64,000 nucleotides of DNA from Burkholderia lata (lineage in GTDB: Bacteria > Pseudomonadota > Gammaproteobacteria > Burkholderiales > Burkholderiaceae): the NCBI RefSeq assembly GCF_000012945.1, contig NC_007509.1:744001-808000 (forward strand), given 5' to 3'. Positions 9,701 to 18,111 of this stretch are shown piece by piece (the first letter of the stretch is position 1; the number at the start of each line of letters is the position of its first letter). The translations under genes were made by a program, and so were the position numbers. The notes under the pieces are model-generated. The model did no database searches. It saw only the letters and a list, made by a program, of their open reading frames with translations, and was not told the origin of the DNA.

Positions 9701-11153
9701 TGTTGATCGACGTGCTCAGGCTGCCGAGCGTCGTGCTGATGTTGTTCGTCACGCTCGTGCTGAGCGACGACAGGCCGCCGGTCAGTTGCCCGACGTTCAC
9801 GGCATCCGTGTTCGCGACACCGGCTGCGACGTTGTGCAGCGTCGTGCCGTTCGTGCCGGCGAACGTCACCGAGTCGAATCCGCTCTGGCCGTCGTACTTC
9901 ACGTTGCGTGCGTCGGCCGCCTGCAGGTTGCTGATGTTCGTGGTCGCCGTGCTCAGCGACGTGTTGATGCCGGTGACGCTGGTCTGCAGGTTCGTGATGT
10001 TCGACGCGGCGGTCGAAATGGACGTCTGCAGCGGTGCGACGGTGCCCTTCAGCTGACCGACGTTGACCGCATCGGTGTCGGCGACACCGGCCGCGACGCC
10101 GTTGATCGTCGTGCCGTTGCTGCCGTCGAGTGCGATCGCCGCATGCGAATCGTCGGTGTATTTCACGACGTTCTTCGTTGCGGTCACGATGCTGGTGCTG
10201 AGGCTGTTGCCCACGTTGGTCACGCGCTGGTCGACGTTCGAGATCGTGGTCGACAGCGAATTGCCGACCGACGTCACGCGCGCGTCGACCGTGGCGATGC
10301 TCGTGCTGAGCGTGCCGTTCACGTTCTTCAACTGCTGGACGTTGACGGCGTCCGTATCGGCCGCGCCTGCCGCGACGTTCTTGAGCTGGCGTTCCTTGCC
10401 GATTGCGCCGAACGACACCGCACCGCCAACCGGCGCGGCCGTGCCGCCGAACACCGGCGTGCCGCCATTGTTCGCACCGGCGCTGCCCGAACCGATCGCC
10501 ACCTGGTTGTTGTCGTTCGTCTGCGCGCCCGCGCCGATCGCCACGGATTGCGTGCCGCCGGCGCGCGTCTGGGTGGCCGCGTCATACGACGCGCCGGCCG
10601 ACACGCCGTCGCTCGTCGTCGGGTTGGCGCCGCCGATCGCAACCGAGCGATCGCCGCTTGCCAGCGCCGAGTGGCCGAGTGCGATCGAGCTCGTGCCGCG
10701 TGCGTCCGCGACGTTGCCGACTGCCATCGAGAAGTCGCCGACCGCGGCCGACTGGCGGCCAATGGCGAGCGCCGTATTGCCTTGCGCGACGGCCACCGTG
10801 CCGATCGCCGTCGCCGAGTTCGCCAGCGCCTGCGCGCCGACGCCGACAGCAATCGAACCGCCGCTGCTGGTGCCGCCCTTGCTGGCCGCATTCGACTGGT
10901 CGCCGATCGCGATGCCGCTGGTACCGGCCCGGGCATTCGTTCCCATCGTGACGTTCGTCGAGCTCACCGCGGCGTAGGTCCCGCTCTTGGTCGACACGCA
11001 CAGCGGGTTCGTGCCGTCGATGCACTGACCGCTCAGCGCGTTGTCCGGGTTGCCGCGGTCGACGAAATTGTCCGCATGCGCGGCGCCCGAGATCAGGACA
11101 CCTGCACCCGTGAACATGGCGGCGGCAAGCGCCGAAATCTGCTTCCTCTTCAT
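6798..11153 (-). CDS. Trimeric autotransporter adhesin (YadA/BpaC-like)
   Basis: A 1451-residue obligate trimeric outer-membrane adhesin. A short signal peptide (about 1-27, ending GAAHA) is followed by a left-handed beta-roll head with repeated AIG/AVG-x-A units (about 60-250). The stalk contains many necks of the form NVAAG...TDAVNVGQL, separated by coiled-coil segments rich in Ser/Thr/Asn. The C-terminus is a YadA-type anchor of about 70 residues ending in VVGAGYQF, with the aromatic last residue needed for barrel assembly. An AGGAGCAGAAGACC-like stretch precedes the ATG. A 247-residue block is duplicated in tandem. Such proteins bind host matrix or cells and mediate autoaggregation. Gene density and codon use are native. 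Confidence 0.93.
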   Translation of the reverse strand: MKRKQISALAAAMFTGAGVLISGAAHADNFVDRGNPDNALSGQCIDGTNPLCVSTKSGTYAAVSSTNVTMGTNARAGTSGIAIGDQSNAASKGGTSSGGSIAVGVGAQALANSATAIGTVAVAQGNTALAIGRQSAAVGDFSMAVGNVADARGTSSIALGHSALASGDRSVAIGGANPTTSDGVSAGASYDAATQTRAGGTQSVAIGAGAQTNDNNQVAIGSGSAGANNGGTPVFGGTAAPVGGAVSFGAIGKERQLKNVAAGAADTDAVNVQQLKNVNGTLSTSIATVDARVTSVGNSLSTTISNVDQRVTNVGNSLSTSIVTATKNVVKYTDDSHAAIALDGSNGTTINGVAAGVADTDAVNVGQLKGTVAPLQTSISTAASNITNLQTSVTGINTSLSTATTNISNLQAADARNVKYDGQSGFDSVTFAGTNGTTLHNVAAGVANTDAVNVGQLTGGLSSLSTSVTNNISTTLGSLSTSINNQIGNATKNAVQYDDDAHSGVTLGGKGAQSPVALHNVADGVATGDAVNVGQLGKATDTLNQSITNVGNSVTTLGNQVTTNTGNIAALQQDALLWNTNLGAYDASHGGNGPQRIGNVAAGVADTDAVNVGQLTSTVAPLQTSISTAASNITNLQGNVTSINTSLSTATTNISDLKAADARNVKYDGQSGFDSVTFAGTNGTTLHNVAAGVANTDAVNVGQLNGGLSSLSTSVTNNINTTLGSLSTSINNQIGNATKNAVQYDDDAHSGVTLGGKGAQSPVALHNVADGVATGDAVNVGQLGKATDTLNQSITNVSNSVTTLGNQVTTNTGNIAALQQDALQWNANLGTYDASHGGNGPQRIGNVAAGKNGTDAVNVDQLNAAIQDGTSQLDALAVKYDDASKKQVSLGGGNGASPVRLTNVAEGNVAAGSTDAVNGAQLRRATDGTAAALGGGATANPDGSITAPAYKVGGGSFNNVGDALTNLDGRVGSNTTTLENHETRIGNAETNIAGNTAAIAGLQQDALQFDPKAGAYNAARGGAPTKLTNVADGNIAAGSTDAVNGGQLSGVKSSLEQQITQVSNQAGEAVKNVVKYDVDTNGNRLNSVSLIGGDTNAAVVLKNVAAGTDDTDAVNVKQLKGVQSSLNQLGALAVQYDDSSKSSITLGGAGGTRITNVQAGALSATSTDAVNGSQLYATNQQVAKNTTDITNLQGNVTNIANGKAGLVQQQDPNGAITVGKDTGGSSVNFSGTAGDRVLTGVAAGVNENDAVNMGQFNNALKNAAANDQIRAAATDANTTWIARADAGSIGSTATATGKNAVAVGQGSVADRDNSFSVGAKGSERQVTNVAAGTAPTDAVNVQQLNDNLSAASNQAKGYTDQRIGQVYNSFNDLKKDMYGGVASAMAVAGLPQPTGAGRSMVSAATSNYHGQQGFAAGYSYVTESNRWVVKASVTGNTRSDFGAVVGAGYQF
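8620..10101. repeat. 741-bp tandem duplication inside the adhesin gene
   Basis: Two adjacent copies, about 8620-9360 and 9361-10101, are offset by exactly 741 bp (247 codons, in frame). Three separate anchors give this period: CCGATGCGTTGCGGGCC at 8620 and 9361, GCCGACGTTC at 8811 and 9552, and CCGACGTTGACCGC near 9317 and 10058. Only scattered substitutions separate the copies. The unit includes a complete set of necks and coiled-coil segments of the stalk. Confidence 0.85.
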
Positions 11154-12288
11154 GGTCTTCTGCTCCGTTTTGTAGCGTTTGGTTTGAATACGGACTACTT
11201 ACTTTTGTTGAAGACTTCAGCTGCGGTTACGATTGCGACTTCAGTGCGGAACCCGATTCCCATGCCCGGCCCGAGCGTGCCGAAGGCGACACGCATCGTC
11301 CGCCCGTAACGATGGGACGTTCGAAAGCCCGGGCACGCCGTTCGTGTGACGGCCCGTTCCGTTAATCCAGGTAATGCATTAGGAATGCATATCGTTCTAT
11401 ATGGGCGAATTCGCCCAACGACTGAATCCGGAGATTCAACCCGCCGTTATGGACACCCCTGATTTGATGTCGCGTCGACCGCGACCAACCCCGCTTCTTT
11501 TATTTCATCCACGGCAACCGGATTTGCGCTTGTGCGCGACGGACATGCGTTCGGAGTCACATCAATTGATGCCCTCGGACCCGAATCGCACAACGTCCGT
11601 CCCAACCCGCCGTGCCTTGTATTGCTCGGTGCGACCCTGCATTCAAAGTTCGGACGAATTATGAGACACGACCGAAAATTATTGAAGGCGACATTCTTTA
11701 TAGATTGTAAAATTCAATATATTCAATGCGTTACGTTAAAAATTCGCATCTCGCAAACGATTTCTCGTCATTGAAATTAATGAGAATGTTTTGTCGGGCG
11801 GATAAAAGCTTTGCCGAGGCGGATTAAGGGTAAATGCCGGGAAGAAGTTTTTGCCAAAAACCCGCGCGATTGCGCGATTGTATGTGGCAGCGCAAATGAA
11901 AATGGCGGAAATGGACAGGCGCCGGCATGCCGCGCTGCAAACGAAAATCACAATACACGATGAAGAATCCAAAAAGCGAAATGAAGCAGATAGCGTCAAT
12001 GCGTCTGGCACGAATCGAAATATGCCCCTACAATTCGGCTCGCATCGATACCGGCAGTCGCGCACTTTTCGGCGCGCGACAACGGAAACGCTCCACGCCA
12101 ATACCGGATCAGTGATCAAAACAAGCCATGCCGGGTATGGCGCCGGCCGGTTGTCTGTCGCGTAGTTGGGCGAAATCCGAATATCGAAGCGTATGTGCGT
12201 CGCCATAGAGCGGCTTCCGACGATTATTCCGAACCGGGCCGGCCACCCGCAGGAACGCAGCCAGCAGCCATTCCAGAACAGGTGCACG
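11154..12288. other. Long gene-free region upstream of the adhesin and response-regulator genes
   Basis: More than 1.1 kb without a convincing gene. It separates two divergent genes, so both promoters should lie here. Two stretches, about 11660-11800 and 11860-12010, are distinctly AT-rich compared with neighbours. Possible small ORFs on both strands have atypical composition and no recognisable product. No lux-type box was found. Confidence 0.5.
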
Positions 12289-13095
12289 ATGCATCCATCG
12301 ATCTCCGCATTGGGCGACGCCCATATCCTGATCGTCGACGATCAGCCCGACCAGCTTCGCTTGCTGATCGACATCCTGCGCGGCACGGGCTGCCGGATCA
12401 GCATTGCATCCGACGGGCTGCAAGCGTGCCAGCGCGCGCAGGCGCTCACGCCCGACCTGATCCTGATGGATGTCCGCATGCCGCGCATGGACGGCTTCAC
12501 CGCGTGCCGGCTGCTTGCCGCCGATCCGCTGACGTGTGCGATTCCGGTGATCTTCCTGACCGTGGCCGGCGCCTTGCACGAACGCCTCGAGGGATTCGAA
12601 ATCGGCTGCGTCGACTATGTGGTGAAGCCGTTCGAGCCCGCCGAAGTGCTCGCGCGGATTCGCGTGCAGATCGCGCGGGAGAAGCGCGAGCGGCCCGTCG
12701 ACATGGAAAGCCCGTTCGTGGCCGGCAAGGACGACGACATCATCGTGCGCGCGGCCATCCGCCACCTGGCACGGACGCTGAACGATCCGCCCACGGTGGA
12801 GCAGCTGGCCCGCGCGGTCGGCACCCACGAAAAGCGGCTGTCACGCGCGTTTCGCGACAATCTCGGCCAGACGGTGTTCGAGTACCTGCGGCACGAGCGG
12901 CTGCGGATCGCGCAGGATCTGCTGGATTCGACGTCGCTCAGCATTGCCAGCATCGCGAAGGAAATCGGCTTTTCCACGCCGGCGAATTTCGCGACCGCCT
13001 TCCGCGAACGTTTCGGCCTCACGCCGACCGAGTGGCGACGCCAGCGTCACGCCGGTGAACGCACCGCGCGTCGGGAACCGCAACGCGACGCGTAG
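12289..13095 (+). CDS. Response regulator with AraC-type DNA-binding output domain
   Basis: A 268-residue protein. Residues 12-125 form a CheY-like receiver with the acidic pair Asp17-Asp18, the phosphoacceptor Asp61 in LILMDVRMP, and the conserved Lys in DYVVKPFEP. A linker leads to an AraC/XylS helix-turn-helix region (about 170-262) with SIASIAKEIGFSTPANFATAF. The ATG at 12289 (MHPSISALGD) begins right before the receiver; a longer in-frame reading from 12166 looks non-coding. No histidine kinase gene is nearby, so it is an orphan. It converges with a TonB-dependent receptor gene with a 21-bp gap and might control it, but that link is only positional. Confidence 0.85.
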   Translation: MHPSISALGDAHILIVDDQPDQLRLLIDILRGTGCRISIASDGLQACQRAQALTPDLILMDVRMPRMDGFTACRLLAADPLTCAIPVIFLTVAGALHERLEGFEIGCVDYVVKPFEPAEVLARIRVQIAREKRERPVDMESPFVAGKDDDIIVRAAIRHLARTLNDPPTVEQLARAVGTHEKRLSRAFRDNLGQTVFEYLRHERLRIAQDLLDSTSLSIASIAKEIGFSTPANFATAFRERFGLTPTEWRRQRHAGERTARREPQRDA

Positions 13096-13116
13096 GACCG
13101 TGCCGCGCATGCGCGG

Positions 13117-15306
13117 TTACCAGTTGTATTTCGCGGTGGCCAGCACGGTCCGCTCGTTGCCGAACACGCAGACGGCGTACGACTGGCAGCCGCTGACGTA
13201 GCTCCGGTCGAACAGGTTCGCGACATTCAGCGCGAACCGCCAGTGCGGCATCTCGTAGTGCAGCGCCAGATCGACCAGCGTCACGCTCGGCACGGTCAGC
13301 GAGTTGTCGGGCGCGCCGGCCGACGCGCTCTGGTAGCGCACGCCGCCGCCGATCCCGAGGCCCGACAGCGCACCCGTGCGCCAGGTCCAGTCGGCCCACA
13401 TCGACGCCATCTGCCGCGGCAGCGGCACCGACACCGGCCAGTTGTTCAGCGACGCGTCGTTCGCCTGCACGTTCTTGACGTCCTGATACACATACGACGC
13501 GACGACCGACAGCTCGCGGGTGACCTTGCCGACCGCGCTCAGCTCGATCCCGCGCGAGCGCACCTTGCCGGTCTGCACCGACGTCGTGCCGGTCGGGTCG
13601 AGATTCACCGGTGTCGGCGTCACGACGTTGGTCTGGTCGATCTGGTAGACGGCCGCGCTCAGCATCAGGTTCTTGCCGGGCGGCTGCCAGCGCAGTCCGG
13701 CTTCCGTCTGCTTGCCACGCGTCGGTTTAGGCAAGCCGCCGCCGAACATCCTGACGCCAATCACGGGATCGAACGACGTCGAATAGCTCAGGTACGGCGA
13801 CAGCCCGGCGTCGCCCTGATAGGTGAGCCCGACGCGCCCGGAGAACGCACTGACGTCCTGCTGCGCCTGCGTGCCGGCCGTCCGGTCGTCGAACCGTGCA
13901 TTGACGAAATCCTCGCGGCCGCCGAGCGTCAGCGTCCAGCGCTTCCAGCGGATCTGGTCCTGCGCGTACACGCCGAACGCGTTCATCGCCGTGTACTGGT
14001 CGACGTGGCCGAGCGACGTCGGGCCGGAGAAAATCGCATCCGTGACGGGCCGGTAGACGGGGTGATACAGGTTGAGCGACGGCGCCAGCGCGAGCCACAC
14101 GCTGTTGGTCGTCGTCTGCCGGTCGTATTGCACGCCGAGCAGCAGCGTATGTTCGAGCGGCCCCGTGCCGAAGCGCGCCTGCGCGTGGTTGTCGATATCG
14201 AGCCGGCTGTAGTTGAGCTGGAACAGCCCCGCGAAACGCATCATGTTGGTGGTACTGCGGGGCACGAGGCCGATGCCGAACACCGTCGCGTCGTCGAGCG
14301 ACAGGTGCGACCAGCGCACGTCCTGGTGCAGCGACCAGATCGCATTCACGCGGTGCTCCAGCGCGTAGCCGAGCGACCACTGCTTCTTCCGGTAGTCGTT
14401 GAACCCGGGGGCGCCCATGTAGATGTCCTGCGACAGCCGGCCGTTCGGGTTCGGCAACACCGTGCCCGACGCGGGCAGGAAGTTCGACGAAATATCGCCG
14501 CTGTCCTGCAGGAACGTCGCCGAGAGCGTCAGTGACGTGTCGGCGTTCGGCCGCCAGCGGAACGACGGCGCCAGCGCGACGCGCCGGTCACCGTTCGGGC
14601 CGGTGACCGCGTTGCCGTCGCGGGCGACGCCGACGAAGCGGTAGGCATAGCGGCCGTCCGGATCGAGCGTATCGCCGACGTCGACCATGAATTGCTTGCG
14701 TGCGTCATTGCCGATCTGCACGCCGGCTTCGCGGACGCGCTCGCCGTCGGCGAGCTTCGTGTGTGCGTCGACGATCGCGCCGGGCTCGCCCGCGCCGTAC
14801 AGCACCGACGTCGGCCCGCGCAGCACGGCGATCGAGTCGATCGTGTACGGGTCGACGCGCCAGTTCGCAATGACGGCGGTATTCGGCGCGGCCACGCCGT
14901 CGACGTACAGCGTCGGCGTGAAGCCGCGCAGCGCCGCGTACCAGTCGGTGCGGCTGTCGGCGCCGAACGTCGCGAATCCCGGCACGTAGCGCAGCGCCTG
15001 GTTCAGGTCGGCCGCGCCGGTCATCTCGATCTGCTGCGCGGTCACGAGATTGATCGTTTGCGGGATCTCGGCCACCGGCGTGTCGGTCTTCGTGCCGGCC
15101 GTGGTGCGCAGCCCGACGAGCCCGCTCGACGCGCCGTCGGCCTTCCCCGTCACGTCGATGGTCGGCAGTACGGCCGCCGCCGCGCCGGCCGGCGGCGTGG
15201 CGGCCGCGCCCGATGCCTGCGCGTGCGCGCCGCCCGTTGCCGCCGCGACCAGCGCGCTCCCGGCGGCGATCGCCCTCGCGCGTCGCGCCGTACCCGTCCT
15301 TACCAT
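13117..15306 (-). CDS. TonB-dependent siderophore receptor
   Basis: A 729-residue outer-membrane receptor. The signal peptide spans about residues 1-30 (ending GGAHAQA). The plug starts near residue 65 with the siderophore-receptor signature TDTPVAEIPQTINLVTAQQI and includes ALRYVPGF and VLRGPTSVLYG. The 22-strand barrel ends in NLFDRSYVS...KYNW with a terminal aromatic Trp. There is no N-terminal secretin/STN signalling domain, so it should not act through an anti-sigma factor. It resembles FhuE/FoxA/FpvA-like hydroxamate or mixed siderophore receptors; the ligand is undetermined. The ATG at 15306 (MVRTGTARR) follows an AAGGAACG ribosome-binding site. I found no clear Fur box upstream. Confidence 0.9.
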   Translation of the reverse strand: MVRTGTARRARAIAAGSALVAAATGGAHAQASGAAATPPAGAAAAVLPTIDVTGKADGASSGLVGLRTTAGTKTDTPVAEIPQTINLVTAQQIEMTGAADLNQALRYVPGFATFGADSRTDWYAALRGFTPTLYVDGVAAPNTAVIANWRVDPYTIDSIAVLRGPTSVLYGAGEPGAIVDAHTKLADGERVREAGVQIGNDARKQFMVDVGDTLDPDGRYAYRFVGVARDGNAVTGPNGDRRVALAPSFRWRPNADTSLTLSATFLQDSGDISSNFLPASGTVLPNPNGRLSQDIYMGAPGFNDYRKKQWSLGYALEHRVNAIWSLHQDVRWSHLSLDDATVFGIGLVPRSTTNMMRFAGLFQLNYSRLDIDNHAQARFGTGPLEHTLLLGVQYDRQTTTNSVWLALAPSLNLYHPVYRPVTDAIFSGPTSLGHVDQYTAMNAFGVYAQDQIRWKRWTLTLGGREDFVNARFDDRTAGTQAQQDVSAFSGRVGLTYQGDAGLSPYLSYSTSFDPVIGVRMFGGGLPKPTRGKQTEAGLRWQPPGKNLMLSAAVYQIDQTNVVTPTPVNLDPTGTTSVQTGKVRSRGIELSAVGKVTRELSVVASYVYQDVKNVQANDASLNNWPVSVPLPRQMASMWADWTWRTGALSGLGIGGGVRYQSASAGAPDNSLTVPSVTLVDLALHYEMPHWRFALNVANLFDRSYVSGCQSYAVCVFGNERTVLATAKYNW

Positions 15307-15746
15307 CGTTCCTTGCTCCGTCGTGCTGGTGGCCGATTCGGCCTGATCGCGGCGCGACGCATCGTCGGCGTCCGCCCTGTGTTGTCTTCTTTGCGATGCG
15401 GATTGCGCGCGAGTCGGCATGCACTGGCCCATGGCGTCGGTCGCGAGCGCAGCGATGATACCGGGCGAACATAGCGCAGTCTTTAAAAAAGTGCGTTGGC
15501 GTTCGGCGCGTGGAAGGCGGAGCCGGTTCGGCATCGATCCAGACGGCTTGCGCGAGGCAAGGCGGATGAAAGACCGGAGCGCTAGACTGCGTGCGCCGCG
15601 GGAAGCGGTCGCGAGCCGCACGGCCCCGCGCGCGTCACCGGGATGCGTCGTGCTTTGCCGGCCGCACGGGTCCGGCGCCGCGATGTTGTCCGCCCCCAAG
15701 GTTCGGCTTCCGTGTTTGTCACGCCACCGTCACGACCGAGGACCGT
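15307..15746. other. Gene-free divergent promoter region
   Basis: 440 bp between the leftward receptor gene and the rightward alginate-lyase-like gene. A short A-run occurs at about 15485-15490; otherwise the sequence is GC-rich. I looked for a palindromic Fur-type box (GATAAT repeats) and saw none. Frames reading into the lyase gene from 15591 look non-coding. Confidence 0.4.
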
Positions 15747-16718
15747 ATGCCCCGCCTGCCGATTCGACCGCTGTGCGCCGCGTTGCTCGCCGTGAGCGCG
15801 CTCCTGTGCGCCATGCCGCCGGCCCGCGCCTGCGACATCCCGGCGGCCGTCACGACGATCGATCCGCCCGGCTACTATGACGACGACGCCGGCTATGCAC
15901 GCGCGGTCAAGCCGATGCGCGATTTCATTGCGCGGCTCAATGCGTCGGCTAACAAAGGTGACTGGTCGTGCGCGGTGAGCCTGCTGGAAAGCTGGGCGCG
16001 GGCCGATGCGCTGATGGGCCCGATTACCGGTTATCAGGGCGACTACGAGCGGTCGTGGGCCGGCACCGACTTCGCGATGGTGATCCTGCGCATGCCGCGC
16101 GACGTCCGCGATGCGAATCGCGCACGGTTCGACGCGATCGATCCGTGGCTCGAACGCATCGCGATCGCCACCCGCGATGCGGCAGCGATCAATCATTTGC
16201 ACAACAACCTCGTGTACTGGGCCGGACTCGACCTGATCGCGATCGGCACCGTGACCGGCAACACGAGCCTCGTCGACTCGGGGCTGCTGCGGGTTCGCGA
16301 AGGCATCCGCGACATCGGCCCCGACGGTTCGCTTGCGCGGGAAGTCAAGCGCGGCGACCGCGCGCTGCACTATCACACGTTCGCGCTGCTCCCGCTCGTG
16401 TTCGCGGCGGAACTCGTGCAGCGGCGCCATATCGATCTCTATCGGGAAAGCGACGGCGCAATCGGCCGCCTGGCGAACCTCGTCATCGATGCCGTGGACA
16501 ATCCCGCCAGCTTCACGGCCATCACGCCGGTCAGGCAGGACCTGTTTCCGTGGACGTTCCGCGATGAACTGAGCTGGGTCGAGCCGTACTACGCGCGCTT
16601 TCACGACGCTCGCCTGCCGGCGATCATCGCATCGCGCCGCCCGTTCACCGAATGGCGGCTCGGCGGGGATGTGACGGCAGTCTGGGGCGCGCCGCTGCCG
16701 CAGAGAATCGGCGAGTGA
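15747..16718 (+). CDS. Secreted alginate-lyase-family (PL5-like) protein
   Basis: A 323-residue protein with a Sec signal peptide (about 1-28, ending PPARA). The body fits the alginate_lyase fold (PF05426): NNLVYWAGL at 153-161 and KRGDRALHYHTFALLPL starting at 201. Compared from memory with the periplasmic lyase AlgL, the catalytic Arg and Tyr correspond to Arg202 and Tyr209, but the AlgL motif NNHSYW reads NNLVYW here, so the usual His is Leu155. The protein may therefore act on a different uronate polymer, use another mechanism, or be non-catalytic. No alginate operon genes are nearby; it converges with an AraC regulator. Confidence 0.75.
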   Translation: MPRLPIRPLCAALLAVSALLCAMPPARACDIPAAVTTIDPPGYYDDDAGYARAVKPMRDFIARLNASANKGDWSCAVSLLESWARADALMGPITGYQGDYERSWAGTDFAMVILRMPRDVRDANRARFDAIDPWLERIAIATRDAAAINHLHNNLVYWAGLDLIAIGTVTGNTSLVDSGLLRVREGIRDIGPDGSLAREVKRGDRALHYHTFALLPLVFAAELVQRRHIDLYRESDGAIGRLANLVIDAVDNPASFTAITPVRQDLFPWTFRDELSWVEPYYARFHDARLPAIIASRRPFTEWRLGGDVTAVWGAPLPQRIGE

Positions 16719-16734
16719 GCTGCCGCCTGAGCCG

Positions 16735-17760
16735 CTAGCCGCGCACGCGCCGCATCCTGAGCGTCGCCGACGGCGACTCGCCGAACGCCCGCTTGTACTC
16801 GATCGCGAATCGCCCGAGGTGCGCGAAACCCCATTTCAGCGCGATATCCGTCACCGACGCGTGCCCCGGCGACGCGTCGGCCAGCAGTTCCTCGCGCACA
16901 TGTTGCAGCCGCAACTGCCGCACGAAACCCATCGGCGTGATCCCGTGGCGATGGCGGAAGCCGGCGAACAGCGTGCTCGGGCTGACGCCGGCGAGTTCGG
17001 CGAGCCGTTCGATCGTCAGCGGCTCGTCGAGATGGGCGCGGATGTAGTCCTCGACGCGCCGCACATAGAACGGCGCGAGCGCCACCGGCAGGTGCCGCGT
17101 GCCGTTGCGCGCGCTGTTCGGGTGGCCGTGCAGCAGCAGGTTGAGCAGTGTCGATTCGAGCGGCTCGAACGCGAGCGGGTGACGCAGCGGATGCGCATCC
17201 GTCGCGATCGCGCCGGCGAGGATCGGCAGCATCTGCGCCAGACACGTCCCCTGCGACGACGACAGGCTGAATTCCGGCTCGAATTCGACCGGCGCGCGCC
17301 GGTCGTCGCCGAAATGCCGCTGCGCGTGGCGCTCCATCACTTCGCGCTCGATGCGCAGGATGACCTGCGGGCACGCGTCGCCCCAACGCATCTTCAGCGG
17401 CAGCGTCGGCGAGATCAACGACGCGGTGCCCGGCGACGACACGAAACGCGCGGAGCCGCACTCGATCTCCGCATCGCCGCGCAGCGGGATCTGCAACAGG
17501 AAGAAGTGCTCGAGCGGCCCGGGCTCGATGCTGACGCCACCGCCATAATCGAGCAGGTTCAACGACAGGTTGCCCCAGCGTGCATGGTGCATGCAGCTGT
17601 GCAACGCGCGCGATTCGCCTGTCGGCGTGAGCCGGTGCGGCTTGAAGACGTCGGCGACGCGTGCGCGAACCTCGTCGACATCGTTCGACTGCAGCAGCAG
17701 GTTGTCGTGATTGAAACAGGCCGTGTCCGGCAGCCAGCCTGTTCCGGAAAATTGCGCCAT
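16735..17760 (-). CDS. AraC-family transcriptional regulator of the adjacent aromatic-oxidation operon
   Basis: A 341-residue regulator with an N-terminal AraC_binding_2-type cupin sensor (about 30-210, containing LEHFFLLQIPLRG) and a C-terminal AraC/XylS double helix-turn-helix (about 235-338, containing TIERLAELAGVSPSTLF and DIALKWGFAHLGRFAIEY). This layout is shared with activators of aromatic catabolism and with feaR-like regulators. The ATG at 17760 (MAQFSGTGW) follows GGGAGAAC, a good ribosome-binding site. It is transcribed divergently from the hydrolase-SDR-monooxygenase operon, and the intergenic region carries four CGGATA elements, so it very likely controls that operon. Confidence 0.85.
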   Translation of the reverse strand: MAQFSGTGWLPDTACFNHDNLLLQSNDVDEVRARVADVFKPHRLTPTGESRALHSCMHHARWGNLSLNLLDYGGGVSIEPGPLEHFFLLQIPLRGDAEIECGSARFVSSPGTASLISPTLPLKMRWGDACPQVILRIEREVMERHAQRHFGDDRRAPVEFEPEFSLSSSQGTCLAQMLPILAGAIATDAHPLRHPLAFEPLESTLLNLLLHGHPNSARNGTRHLPVALAPFYVRRVEDYIRAHLDEPLTIERLAELAGVSPSTLFAGFRHRHGITPMGFVRQLRLQHVREELLADASPGHASVTDIALKWGFAHLGRFAIEYKRAFGESPSATLRMRRVRG

Positions 17761-17833
17761 CGATGTTCTCCCGTCATGCTCGATTGCACTCGCGCCGTGC
17801 ATGCGTTCCCGGTAGGGGGCATTCGCCGCACGA

Positions 17834-17859
17834 TCCGGATAGCGCCCGGAGTATCCGGA
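17834..17859. promoter_or_regulatory. Inverted CGGATA pair upstream of the AraC gene
   Basis: TCCGGATA at 17834-17841 and TATCCGGA at 17852-17859 are perfect inverted arms with a 10-bp spacer, about 75 bp upstream of the leftward AraC gene. The core CGGATA also occurs twice as a direct repeat near the divergent operon, which supports a shared regulator-binding element, perhaps for autoregulation. No promoter was mapped. Confidence 0.5.
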
Positions 17860-18021
17860 CAGTCCGGCCGCCAAAGCACGCAAGTCCCGCGCAACTGACG
17901 CAAGAAGCGGACCGTTCGCGCATCGTAGAAAACTGTGCGGGGCTTCCGCATCCGCACATACCCGCAGTCAGCCGCGCGCCTGCCCACGCGCGGCGGCCGG
18001 TGCAACAGGTTTCCGGAATTC

Positions 18022-18048
18022 GCGGATACCGGCCGAAGAAAGCGGATA
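18022..18048 (+). promoter_or_regulatory. Direct GCGGATA repeat upstream of the aromatic-oxidation operon
   Basis: GCGGATA occurs at 18022-18028 and again at 18042-18048, 20 bp start to start (two helical turns), in the orientation of the operon and 64 bp before its first ATG. AraC/XylS activators commonly bind two direct half-sites with this spacing beside the -35 region, so this is the likely activator site. Confidence 0.5.
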
Positions 18049-18111
18049 GAAACGCCCATTTCGTCCGCCAATACTGGGCTCGTCGCAGCAATGAACTGAA
18101 TGGAGGGACAC

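Noticed and set aside
6621..11309. Long rightward reading frames (up to 889 codons) opposite the adhesin gene
   Set aside because: They are Arg/His/Val-rich shadows produced by high GC and the repeats of the adhesin gene; they have no signal, fold or motif, whereas the leftward frame has a full autotransporter architecture.
11736..12287. Leftward 183-codon reading frame in the gap between adhesin and response-regulator genes
   Set aside because: No recognisable domain, many Cys and rare-type residues, no ribosome-binding site, and it lies in AT-rich non-coding DNA.
15307..15500. Fur box upstream of the TonB-dependent receptor gene
   Set aside because: No palindromic GATAAT-type element was found; the few AT-rich bases do not resemble a Fur site.
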